Source of the DNA: Komarekiella atlantica HA4396-MV6
Lineage (GTDB): Bacteria > Cyanobacteriota > Cyanobacteriia > Cyanobacteriales > Nostocaceae
Assembly (NCBI GenBank): GCA_019359395.1
Contig: JAHHHK010000043.1
Coordinates: 1 to 61,846, forward strand
Reading direction: 5' to 3'
DNA length: 61,846 bases
The notes below the pieces were generated by a model, which made no database searches, was not told the DNA's origin, and saw only the letters and a program-made list of their open reading frames with translations. Positions 54,615-61,846 of the stretch are shown piece after piece. Within the stretch, counting starts at the first letter, position 1. The number at the start of each line of letters is the position of its first letter. The translations under genes and the position numbers were made by a program.

Positions 54615-54954
54615 AGCTTGGTTGGTTCCAATTAACCTTTCGTGTACATTTACCGAGAATACCTCACCCGCAAATTGCCCTTTGAATCAAAGGCATAAAG
54701 TATTATAATTTTATTCAGTAGGGAAGGAAGTGTAGTAATTACCCCTCTTTAATGTAGTAATTGCGGGTCTAGGATATTTCAGTACCTCCCCTGCTTACAT
54801 TCTACGGCAACAATTTACGGATAAGTCTAATTAAAACGCCTAGGGCGAAGTACTTCGCTCTAGATTATTAAAGTCAAACCAGCTAGTGTTCCAGCTGGTC
54901 ATAACTCTTTTAATTATTAGCTTACAACTTGCACACCTGTGCTTTATTGTGGCG
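54615..54954. other. Spacer with hairpins downstream of hli, 340 bp
   Basis: Includes a palindromic AGGGCGAAGTACTTCGCTCT (54842-54861) and a hairpin ACCAGCT/AGCTGGT (54878-54899) followed on the minus strand by TTTGACTTT. The latter is a plausible hli terminator. No gene. Confidence 0.55.
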
Positions 54955-55125
54955 TTACTTTAGACCGAGCCATGATAGCACACCTTGATTGGTAACGTAT
55001 TCAATTACTACCATCAAGGCAAAGCCAACCATTGCAGCTCGGCCATTCAAACGCTCTGCATATTCATTAAAGCCAAACTTAGGCTCCTCTAGTTTGGGCG
55101 TAATTGTTGGTTGTGGTTGTGTCAT
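54955..55125 (-). CDS. hli: High-light-inducible protein (single-helix CAB-like)
   Basis: A 56-residue protein, too short for usual cut-offs, starting MTQPQPTITPKLEEPKFGFN. It has the chlorophyll-binding helix motif EYAERLNGRAAMVGFALMV with the Glu/Asn/Arg ligands. HLIPs bind chlorophyll and carotenoid and protect photosystem assembly under stress. It ends in SWLGLK. It has its own promoter region (55126-55435). Confidence 0.93.
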   Translation of the reverse strand: MTQPQPTITPKLEEPKFGFNEYAERLNGRAAMVGFALMVVIEYVTNQGVLSWLGLK

Positions 55126-55435
55126 TTTTCAGAAACCTCTTTTCGGCAAACGTGACTTGACTAGGATAAATCTGATTTAAGAAAACCTCCGTTTCCCACA
55201 GGGGTTGCCGTTGGGCGGAGCTTTGTTAACAAAATGTAATTAATCTTTATACATTGTATAAATACTGGGGTAATAGTCAAGGGTAGAGTTGGAGCTACCC
55301 AGATAAAGTTGAGAAAATAGGACAGAGATTAGCTATCCCTAATACAGCTATCCATAATACAGAAGTAGCAAGCTTGAAGTAACAAGCTTGAGATTAGCAA
55401 GCTAAAGTTAAACAAAAAATTATCAGAGGCGTTAC
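55126..55435. other. Divergent promoter region of hli and ald, 310 bp
   Basis: Includes a 5-bp inverted repeat GGGTA/TACCC (about 55282-55301) and an AAGCTTGA reiteration near 55369-55400. No gene recognised. Confidence 0.5.
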
Positions 55436-56527
55436 ATGGAAATCGGCGTTCCGAAGGAAACTAAGGATCAAGAGTTTCGGGTAGGGTTGAGTCCTTCTAG
55501 TGTGCGGGTGCTGCGGGAAAATGGTCATGCCATATTTGTCCAGACATCAGCAGGTAGTGGTGCTGGATTTACAGATGAAGACTACACAAGTGCTGGAGCG
55601 GAGATTGTTACCACACCAGAAGCAGCTTGGAATCGGGAGCTAGTTGTCAAAGTCAAAGAACCACTAACAAGCGAGTATAAATTTTTACAGAAAGGACAGA
55701 TATTATTTACTTATCTGCATCTAGCAGCTGATCGCAAATTGACCGAACATTTAATTGATTGTGGCACTTGTGCGATCGCCTACGAAACAGTAGAACAACT
55801 TGGTGCTAACAAACTACCCTTACTCACTCCCATGAGTGTGATTGCTGGTCGGCTAGCAGTACAATTTGGGGCCAGATTCCTAGAACGTCAACAAGGTGGC
55901 AGAGGTGTCCTTTTAGGTGGTGTACCTGGAGTCAAACCAGGCACAGCAGTAATTTTAGGTGGCGGCGTTGTCGGCACAGAAGCAGCTAAAATTGCTGTGG
56001 GCATGGGTGCTACCGTGCAAATTTTAGATGTGAGTGTCGAGCGCTTATCCTACCTAGAAACCCTATTTGGCTCTAGAGTCGAATTGCTTTACAGCAACTC
56101 TGCCCATATCGAAGCTGCCGTTAAAGAAGCCGACTTGCTGATCGGTGCAGTTTTAGTGCCAGGACGCAGAGCACCAATACTAGTATCCCGTGAATTGGTC
56201 AAACAAATGCGTCCTGGTTCTGTAATAGTTGATGTTGCTGTTGACCAAGGCGGTTGCATTGAAACCTTACATGCCACATCCCACACCAATCCGGTATATG
56301 TTGAAGAGGGCGTAGTCCATTATGGCGTTCCCAATATGCCAGGGGCAGTACCTTGGACAGCAACCCAAGCACTAAATAACAGTACATTACCTTACGTCGT
56401 TCAGTTGGCAAATCTGGGAATCAAGGCACTGGAAACTAATCCAGTCTTAGCTAAGGGCTTGAATGTACAAAATCATCGCTTGGTTCATCCGGCAGTACAA
56501 GAAGTATTCCCTGATTTAGTAAATTAA
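55436..56527 (+). CDS. ald: Alanine dehydrogenase
   Basis: A 363-residue NAD-dependent enzyme that interconverts alanine with pyruvate and ammonium. MEIGVPKETKDQEFRVGLSP is a typical start; ILGGGVVGTEAAKIAVGMGA is the NAD-binding loop, and GVPNMPGAVPWTATQALNNS the conserved C-terminal motif. Length is normal. In Anabaena the enzyme serves nitrogen metabolism in heterocyst-containing filaments. It is single, with its own promoter region. Confidence 0.96.
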   Translation: MEIGVPKETKDQEFRVGLSPSSVRVLRENGHAIFVQTSAGSGAGFTDEDYTSAGAEIVTTPEAAWNRELVVKVKEPLTSEYKFLQKGQILFTYLHLAADRKLTEHLIDCGTCAIAYETVEQLGANKLPLLTPMSVIAGRLAVQFGARFLERQQGGRGVLLGGVPGVKPGTAVILGGGVVGTEAAKIAVGMGATVQILDVSVERLSYLETLFGSRVELLYSNSAHIEAAVKEADLLIGAVLVPGRRAPILVSRELVKQMRPGSVIVDVAVDQGGCIETLHATSHTNPVYVEEGVVHYGVPNMPGAVPWTATQALNNSTLPYVVQLANLGIKALETNPVLAKGLNVQNHRLVHPAVQEVFPDLVN

Positions 56528-56618
56528 ATTTACACACACAGGTAATAGCAATTTAATTAACTAAAATTCCCGTAATTCCCTCCTCATTTGTGGGGATGGG
56601 AATGCGGAATCTATTTTG

Positions 56619-56780
56619 CTAAAAGCTATCTGGGTCAATATTCAATTCTCTGAGTTTAGCAGCTAATTTTTGCGCTTTTTCCTCGGCTTGCTGTCTAGCT
56701 TCCTCTGCGGCTTGTCGTGCATTTACTTCCTCTTCATGAGTTAGGAGTATTTGACCAATTGCTGAATTATAAAAGGCGTA
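56619..56780 (-). pseudogene. Out-of-frame C-terminal tail of the Uma2 gene
   Basis: Reads YAFYNSAIGQILLTHEEEVN and then a Glu/Ala-rich coiled coil to NIDPDSF. It matches the usual Uma2 tail, but is one base out of frame with the gene just upstream (extra C near 56780). Confidence 0.7.
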
Positions 56781-57327
56781 GTTTTCCCACTTCCAGTCGC
56801 AACTCTAGCCCCAAAACTTCACTGGGTAGGGAAACTGTCCCATCTGGCAGGGTAGTTATTTTCACTGGTAAATAATTGCCTTCAACCAAGCGTAAACCTT
56901 GGAGTTGTGGATTAAGATAATCGCCTGTAGGGTCATATTGGAAATATTCACGTACTCCCAGAAAGGCATAGATTCCTTTCTTTGCACTTTGGTCTTTACT
57001 CCGGGTACTTTTTGAGGTAATTTCTAGGACAAAATCAGGGGTTTTATCGTTTTCCTCGCAGGTTTTGTAAGAGCGTCTGTCACGGTTTTCCGCTCCTAAC
57101 ACTACAAATACATCTGGTACGACAACTGATTCTGGATTACCTTCTTCGTAGTAGATAAATAGATTACCAGCGACGTATACATCTGGACGATTTTGAAAAT
57201 AAATTTCCAGCACAGTGGTAGCGTATACCAGACACTTGCGCTGTAAATCACCTTCAGCCATCGGCTTCCCGTCCTCATCTGGGTATTCAATCGGCGTAAC
57301 AGGAATATACTCTACTGAGGTTGTCAT
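56767..57327 (-). CDS. Uma2-family (DUF820) putative restriction-endonuclease-fold protein, C-terminally truncated
   Basis: About 186 residues from the ATG at 57327 (MTTSVEYIPV), preferred over an upstream ATG. The DUF820 core has VVPDVFVVLGAENRDRR, TPDFVLEITSKSTRSKDQSA and GVREYFQYDP, the PD-(D/E)xK-type nuclease pattern. The usual coiled-coil tail is out of frame after GLELRLEVGKLRLL, so the protein ends early; the nuclease core itself is complete. Uma2 proteins are numerous in cyanobacteria and their role is unclear. Confidence 0.8.
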   Translation of the reverse strand: MTTSVEYIPVTPIEYPDEDGKPMAEGDLQRKCLVYATTVLEIYFQNRPDVYVAGNLFIYYEEGNPESVVVPDVFVVLGAENRDRRSYKTCEENDKTPDFVLEITSKSTRSKDQSAKKGIYAFLGVREYFQYDPTGDYLNPQLQGLRLVEGNYLPVKITTLPDGTVSLPSEVLGLELRLEVGKLRLL

Positions 57328-57787
57328 GGGCAGATACCTCAATTCAACTAGGGCTAGATTCAATTTAACTCTTGTTTTAATTTGTAGGTACTGCACATCA
57401 AAAAGAGGGTGTATTACTCACCCTCTGGAACTAAAGCGTATATCCCATTAATCAATTTAGGGATTTGCTTTGAATATAAAGCGAACTTTTACAGGACAAG
57501 CAACAACCCTTCGGAAAGCCGCCTCTATTAAGAGGGATTCTATCCTTTGTCTGTGGTCGATAGCCTCCAGGAATAAGGATTTCAGCTTCTAATCCGTTAA
57601 AATACAGTAACTGGTACTTGTTTTGGAATAGAAATTCCCGTGGCGCTCTGATTTTTGAAAATTAGCGGTGTATAGATCCCCGACTTCTTTAAGAAGTCAA
57701 GGATCTAACTTTTCACTTTAGGATTGCCATAATATTAAAAAAGACAGGCAACAAGCCTGTCCTACAAGTAATGATTTAGCAAAGAAT
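57328..57787. other. Spacer between petA and the Uma2 gene, 460 bp
   Basis: Contains the petA terminator (57737-57762) and a long imperfect hairpin (57674-57706, AGATCC and GACTTCTT arms) of dispersed-repeat type. No gene recognised. Confidence 0.6.
57737..57762 (-). terminator. Rho-independent terminator of petC-petA
   Basis: On the minus strand GACAGGC-TTGTT-GCCTGTC is followed by TTTTTT. It is 26 bp after the petA stop codon. Confidence 0.92.
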
Positions 57788-58789
57788 TTAGAAATTCATC
57801 TCGGCAGCTTGAACTTTTTCAACCTGCTTCTTCTTCAGCACTAGCATAACTTGAGCCAACATCACAAGAGCGATGAACGCAATCATCCATTGGACTCTAG
57901 ATGCGTCTTGCAATACGATTTCTGCATCTTGTTGACCAAATCCACCCACGTTCGGGTTGCTGGTCAAAGCATCACCAGACTTGACTGCTTGTCCTTCAGA
58001 AACAATCAGTTCTGGGCCTAGGGGAATCGTCTCCTTGACAACTTCACCAGATTCACTTTGTATGCTCACAACATATTTGACGTTACCGTCTCCGTCTTCC
58101 TCTTTGGCAATTTTGCTAATTGTGCCAGTAGCGGAAGCGTTGTAAACTGAGTTGTTGCTCTTTTCGCCAGTGGGGTAAACTTGTCCGCGTCCTCTATTAC
58201 CACCTACGTGAACCGAATATTTACCGAAGTGGATGTTTTTATCGGTTGCGGGGTTGGGAGAAAGAACTGGGAAGACAATTTCCTGATACTGTTCACCGGG
58301 TAGGGGGCCGACGATGATAACGTTATCTTTCTCTTCGCTGTAGGGTTGGAAGAATGTGTCACCGACTTCTTCTTTAAGTTCCTCAGAAATCCTGTCTTCA
58401 GGAGCAATCTTAAAGCCTTCGGGTAGCATCAGTACAGCACCGACATTCAAGCCGACTTTTGAACCATCAGCACCAACCTGCTGCAAGCTGGTATCGTAAG
58501 GAATTTTCACCACAGCTTTAAATACAGTGTCAGGTAGCACCGATTGGGGAACTTCCACATCTGTAGGCTTAGCTGCTAGGTGACAGTTGGCGCAGACAAT
58601 CCGTCCGGTTGGTTCGCGGGGGGTTTCGGGGTAAGTTTGCTGTGCCCAAAAAGGATAGGCAGCAGCAGTTTGGGGAAGGGCTAGATCGCTGGTGAAGTAA
58701 AATGTCACGGTAGCGATCGCTACGAGCAATGTTTTGACAATCACTCTAGCACTGCGAGTTAACCTCGCTGTTATAAAAGCATTTCTCAT
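57788..58789 (-). CDS. petA: Cytochrome f
   Basis: A 333-residue c-type cytochrome of the b6f complex in the thylakoid. It has a signal peptide (about 1-44), the mature Tyr ligand in [17 protein letters not shown], heme site [13 protein letters not shown], and a C-terminal anchor (about 298-318). Length and motifs are normal. It follows petC by 119 bp on the same strand, forming the common petC-petA operon, and an intrinsic terminator follows. Confidence 0.97.
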   Translation of the reverse strand: MRNAFITARLTRSARVIVKTLLVAIATVTFYFTSDLALPQTAAAYPFWAQQTYPETPREPTGRIVCANCHLAAKPTDVEVPQSVLPDTVFKAVVKIPYDTSLQQVGADGSKVGLNVGAVLMLPEGFKIAPEDRISEELKEEVGDTFFQPYSEEKDNVIIVGPLPGEQYQEIVFPVLSPNPATDKNIHFGKYSVHVGGNRGRGQVYPTGEKSNNSVYNASATGTISKIAKEEDGDGNVKYVVSIQSESGEVVKETIPLGPELIVSEGQAVKSGDALTSNPNVGGFGQQDAEIVLQDASRVQWMIAFIALVMLAQVMLVLKKKQVEKVQAAEMNF

Positions 58790-58819
58790 CTCTATAAGGA
58801 CAACGATTCTCTGATGGAT

Positions 58820-58862
58820 TAGTCATTGGTCATTGGTCATTAGTCATTGGTCATTAGTCATT
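58820..58862 (+). repeat. Degenerate heptamer tandem repeat between petC and petA
   Basis: Six runs of a GTCATTG/GTCATTA-type heptamer in the petC-petA spacer (AGTCATTGGTCATTGGTCAT and so on). Such short tandemly repeated sequences are typical of heterocystous cyanobacteria. Confidence 0.9.
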
Positions 58863-58908
58863 AAGCCCTGAACAAAGGACAAATGACTAAGGACTAAGGA
58901 CAAAATTA

Positions 58909-59448
58909 TTAACCCCACCAAGGTTCTTCACCGGTGCGGAAGTCGGTTTCAGTCCAAGGTGTCAAGACAATTTTGTCGTCGTTGACGTTGGTATGGGCCA
59001 AAGCTAAAGACAGCGGTGCTGGCCCTCGGACAACCTTACCAGTTTCGTCGTACTGAGAACCATGACAAGGACACTTAAATTTGTTCTCAGCAACGTTCCA
59101 GGGGACGACACAACCTAAGTGGGTACAGATGGCGTTAATGCCATAATCTTTGATCGCCTCTTTGCTGTCTACCACAATATAGGTGGGATCTCCCTTTAGT
59201 CCTTGGACTAGGTTGCGATCGCCTGCATTACGGTTTTCTAGAAATTTAGTGACGCTGACATCATTACCTAGCTCGTCTTTTGCCGTTGTACCACCACCAG
59301 CACCACCAGTAGCGGGTGGAATAAAGTACTTGACAACGGGATACAATGCACCCAGAGCCACTCCAGTGACAGTCCCAAAAGTGAGCAGATTCATGAATTG
59401 ACGACGCCCCATATCGGGCACGTCTGCTGATTCAGAAAATTGAGCCAT
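58909..59448 (-). CDS. petC: Rieske iron-sulfur subunit of cytochrome b6f
   Basis: A 179-residue protein with an N-terminal anchor (about 22-45, [20 protein letters not shown]) and a Rieske domain. The 2Fe-2S ligands lie in [11 protein letters not shown] and CPCHGSQY. It moves electrons from plastoquinol to cytochrome f. As a Tat substrate the RRQFMN motif (MGRRQFMN) near the start is functional, and tatC is nearby. It leads the petC-petA operon. Confidence 0.97.
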   Translation of the reverse strand: MAQFSESADVPDMGRRQFMNLLTFGTVTGVALGALYPVVKYFIPPATGGAGGGTTAKDELGNDVSVTKFLENRNAGDRNLVQGLKGDPTYIVVDSKEAIKDYGINAICTHLGCVVPWNVAENKFKCPCHGSQYDETGKVVRGPAPLSLALAHTNVNDDKIVLTPWTETDFRTGEEPWWG

Positions 59449-59665
59449 AATCTACGCGCTCTTTATGTATTTTGCTAAGCATTTTGACAGGAGTACTAGT
59501 ACTTGAGCAACTCTTGTCTAAGTCGAAATGCTAACGCCCACAACGATGCCATACTTCTCTGTTCCAAGATATATCTAGCATCTTTTCTGTTAGCATTACA
59601 TTTCTTTATATCCCTATCATACTTGAGTTACGGAACTTAACATCATAACTAAATGTAAAATCTAA

Positions 59666-59986
59666 TTGAGAAAAGCTATGACAGGACAGGAATTACGCCA
59701 AATGTTGCTTGATAAGTGGGGATACTCTTACGATGTGCAGTTGCGGCGGACACAAGGGAAAATATTTCTGCAAGTAATGTGGAAATACTTAGAACAGGCT
59801 TCTTTTCCATTAAGTGAGGCAGAGTACCAAGAGCATCTCGATAGCATCGCCAATTATCTTCACGCCTTGGGTGGGGCAACACAAGTACAAGCATTTATCA
59901 TTGAAACACGCGATCGCCCCCGACTCGGCAAAGCTGTCAGCATCCCTTTAGATTTGGGCGAACGTTCTTCAGAATGGATATTATGA
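59666..59986 (+). CDS. DUF3067 family protein
   Basis: A 106-residue soluble protein, MTGQELRQMLLDKWGYSYDV near the start and RDRPRLGKAVSIPLDLGERS near the end, matching a family conserved in cyanobacteria and plastids. It lies divergent from petC. Function is unknown; an electron-transfer or assembly role can only be guessed from the location. Confidence 0.85.
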   Translation: MRKAMTGQELRQMLLDKWGYSYDVQLRRTQGKIFLQVMWKYLEQASFPLSEAEYQEHLDSIANYLHALGGATQVQAFIIETRDRPRLGKAVSIPLDLGERSSEWIL

Positions 59987-60116
59987 CTCAACTTTTTCTA
60001 TTTTTAAATTTGAGACTATACACTAAATTCAGCAGTTATAAGCTGATAATTTCTCAGTTGATTAAATGTAGTTACAAAATACATATATATAGTAAGTTTC
60101 ATCAGAATAGACCACA

Positions 60117-60146
60117 GTAGGATGGGCATTACAATGCCCACCCTAC
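60117..60146. repeat. Inverted repeat of the GGGTGGGC type
   Basis: Arms GTAGGATGGGCATT and AATGCCCACCCTAC (one mismatch) with a 2-nt loop. Such GTAGGGTGGGCA palindromes are scattered in cyanobacterial spacers. There is no T-run on either side that would suit a terminator. Confidence 0.8.
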
Positions 60147-60205
60147 AAAAAAGTTATTTACTGTAGTCTAATCAATTAAAAATGGCTGTATATTATTGAA
60201 ACTAA

Positions 60206-60541
60206 CTATAAAAGTCTTTTACCCAAAGGCACATCTCTGTCTGGCTGGATTAATGCAACTTCTCCATCGTCCAGAACTACACCTAAAACTAAAACTTCCG
60301 AAATGAAATCAGCGATTTGACGGGGTGGAAAATTGGTAACAGCTAATATTAATTTATTGATTAAATCTTCTTGTTGATAAAGTTTGGTAATTTGGGCACT
60401 AGATTGTTTGATACTCAAATCACCAAAGTCTATCCACAATTTATAAGCTGGTTTTTTGGCTTTGGGAAACTCTTCTACTTTGATGACTTTGCCAACACGG
60501 ATCTCTATTTTTTCAAAGTCATCATAGCTAATTTGTGACAT
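60206..60541 (-). CDS. tRNA-binding (CsaA-like) domain protein
   Basis: A 111-residue single-domain OB-fold protein of the CsaA/EMAP-II-type tRNA-binding family: YDDFEKIEIRVGKVIKVEEF, PAYKLWIDFG, then LAVTNFPPRQIADFISEVLV and GEVALIQPDRDVPLG. Relatives bind tRNA or act as chaperones. Its neighbours are DUF3067 and tatC, with a 77-bp gap to tatC. Its cellular role is uncertain. Confidence 0.88.
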   Translation of the reverse strand: MSQISYDDFEKIEIRVGKVIKVEEFPKAKKPAYKLWIDFGDLSIKQSSAQITKLYQQEDLINKLILAVTNFPPRQIADFISEVLVLGVVLDDGEVALIQPDRDVPLGKRLL

Positions 60542-60618
60542 TTACTTATGAATTGACATTTTTATTTTGAATTGAAGCATAGAGGCCTAGAGGGTAGGTT
60601 CTCGCATGGTAGAGACTG

Positions 60619-61413
60619 TTATTTACCTGTGAGCTTAACTAGCCCAACACCACCAAAGTAAAGCCCAAGTACTGCTCCCGCCAGAAGACTTTGGGTTAAA
60701 GGATCGGTAGAAGGTGTCAAGATGGCTCCTAAAACTACTGCTCCCATAATCACGTAACGCCAACCAGCAAGCATTTTTTCAGAAGAGACAATTCCCAGAT
60801 TACCAAGCAAAACTTGGATGACGGGAATTTGAAATGCTAAGCCAGTACTAAATAACAAAAGCAACACAAATTCAAAATATTTGTCAATCGACCACAGTTG
60901 TTCTACTACATCTGCTCCATAGCTGATGAAGAATTTCAAAGCTGCTGGGATAAGGAGAAAATAGGCAAATACTAACCCCGCTGCAAATAGCACACTCGAC
61001 CCCAAAACCACAGGCCCCAGCAAGCGGCGTTCGCGGCGAGTCAATCCTGGGAGGACAAACTGGATAATTTGGTAAAGAATAAAGGGACTAGAAAGTACTA
61101 AACCTGTGTATGCTGCGACTTTGAAAGAGACAAAGAAATATTCTCCCGGAGCAAGCTGGAGAAATTTTACTCCTTGAGCTGGGACTTCCAATAGCTGGAC
61201 AATCGGCTTGACGGCAAAGAAACAGCCAATAATACCCACTGCTACAGCAATCAGTGAATAGAAAATCCGCTGTCGCAACTCTTCTAGGTGGTCGAAAAGG
61301 GACATTTCGACTTCACCTGGTAACTCATCGAAAGGATCGGTCTGTGAGTTGTCGCATCCTTCTTGGTCGATATCGGGAGTGGTTACAGTATCTACATCTT
61401 GTGAAGGCGTCAT
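60619..61413 (-). CDS. tatC: Twin-arginine translocase subunit TatC
   Basis: A 264-residue TatC, six helices, that recognises the twin-arginine signal of folded exported proteins. The cytoplasmic N-terminal core is [60 protein letters not shown] and [19 protein letters not shown] follow. The acidic N-terminus (about 1-35) is longer than usual. PetC is a Tat substrate in cyanobacteria. Confidence 0.96.
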   Translation of the reverse strand: MTPSQDVDTVTTPDIDQEGCDNSQTDPFDELPGEVEMSLFDHLEELRQRIFYSLIAVAVGIIGCFFAVKPIVQLLEVPAQGVKFLQLAPGEYFFVSFKVAAYTGLVLSSPFILYQIIQFVLPGLTRRERRLLGPVVLGSSVLFAAGLVFAYFLLIPAALKFFISYGADVVEQLWSIDKYFEFVLLLLFSTGLAFQIPVIQVLLGNLGIVSSEKMLAGWRYVIMGAVVLGAILTPSTDPLTQSLLAGAVLGLYFGGVGLVKLTGK

Positions 61414-61722
61414 GAGTCAGCTAGTAGGCAACATTTGTTAACTATTTTATCCGGGGCAGCAGCTATCAAAATATGTTTTTGGCTACTTGAAGATTTTTGT
61501 CCGGTTTTTTGGCGTTGCATCTGTATAAGTTAAGTAAGAAGCCATCTTTTAGCCAATGCCTACTCTACAAACAGGGTAGAACCGATAATTTGCAACTTAC
61601 GTCTTGCAAGTAAGCAGTATTTAGTAAATTGATACAAAATCTTTGACATACAAAGCTCAGTTTTTAACAGTTAACAGTAAATGGTAAACAGTAAACATAA
61701 TTGGGTTTAGGGGAAACCACTA
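61414..61722. other. Spacer upstream of tatC and before the IS element, 309 bp
   Basis: AT-rich, with a reiterated ACAGTTAACAGTAAATGGTA segment at about 61667-61698. No gene recognised. Confidence 0.5.
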
Positions 61723-61846
61723 AGAGGCTGTTTGAAAAGTTTTAAGGGGTGAAAATTTATGCCAATCTCCTCACCATGATACGGATCATGGCAAGGTAGA
61801 TAAACGTCTCTGAGGTTTGAGGTAGTAACTCATAATCTCTGACTAA
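61723..61846 (-). mobile_element. End of an IS5-type insertion sequence (cut by the window)
   Basis: The outer end AGAGGCTGTTTGAAAAGTTT (61723-61742) resembles the terminal inverted repeat of IS5-group elements. It is followed inward by the 3' end of a transposase gene. The rest lies beyond the window. Confidence 0.65.
61757..61846 (-). CDS. C-terminal end of an IS5-family transposase (partial)
   Basis: The last 29 residues, LVRDYELLPQTSETFIYLAM and IRIMVRRLA, followed by TAA. They match the conserved C-terminus of IS5-type transposases (DYERLP..AMIRIM..RLA). The gene enters from beyond the right edge. Confidence 0.75.
   Translation of the reverse strand, partial: LVRDYELLPQTSETFIYLAMIRIMVRRLA

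Overview
This window is a piece of a filamentous cyanobacterial chromosome, most likely from the heterocyst-forming order Nostocales. The HIP1 octamer GCGATCGC occurs throughout. The gene set is oxygenic and cyanobacterial: petC-petA, a high-light-inducible protein, tocopherol cyclase, a phytyl-phosphate kinase-like DUF92 protein, ferredoxin-dependent sulfite reductase, a ctaCDE/ctaAB cluster and the small RNA Yfr1 next to trxA. Short degenerate tandem repeats of the kind common in Nostocales fill many spacers. No genus can be named from the sequence alone.

Layout. 0.2-3.6 kb: an HlyB-type exporter with a degenerate C39 domain, preceded by an overlapping parvulin-type isomerase. 4-13.3 kb: mostly core genes (DUF92, VOC, lipase, a repeat-rich Ala/Lys protein, TPR protein, rsmE, sir, ADP-ribosylglycohydrolase). 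13.4-18.7 kb: an accessory block with three toxin-antitoxin pairs (RelE-like, PIN, HicAB), an 86-bp direct repeat flanking hicBA, and a secreted TPR-CHAT protein. 19-22 kb: cutA, a conserved HTH/acidic protein and membrane proteins. 22.3-22.75 kb: tRNA-Arg(UCU), tRNA-Thr(GGU) and tRNA-Tyr(GUA). 22.8-27.5 kb: ABC exporter, a lumenal-type protein, a membrane-anchored TIR protein and a ChuX/HutX-like protein. 27.5-31.1 kb: the ffh-rpsP-khpA-phoH run. 32.2-38.7 kb: cytochrome oxidase genes ctaC-ctaD-ctaE, divergent from the heme A genes ctaA-ctaB. 39-45 kb: PEP-CTERM protein, exported amidohydrolase, trxA, Yfr1, a GuaB3-type protein and a DUF218 protein.

45.07-48.35 kb is a small integrative element in tRNA-Arg(CCU). 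It has an intact tRNA at one end, a 48-bp copy of the tRNA 3' half at the other, a tyrosine recombinase interrupted by one in-frame TGA, a wrecked KfrA-like gene and two small ORFs. 48.4-54.6 kb carries tocopherol cyclase, a DnaJ-TPR protein, a Ser/Thr kinase with a duplicated glycine-rich loop, a PstS-like protein and a WD40 protein. 54.9-61.4 kb returns to core genes (hli, ald, petC-petA, DUF3067, tatC). The last ~120 bp is the end of an IS5-type insertion sequence.

Several genes form evident functional groups: export (isomerase plus ABC), respiration (ctaABCDE), photosynthetic electron transfer and its targeting (petCA, DUF3067, tatC), and protein targeting/ribosome/RNA functions (ffh, rpsP, khpA, phoH). 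The candidates for less-described biology are the TPR-CHAT/toxin-antitoxin block, the TIR membrane protein, sulfite reductase with a ribbon-helix-helix tail, and the element with its stop-interrupted integrase. None is proven to be a new system by sequence alone.
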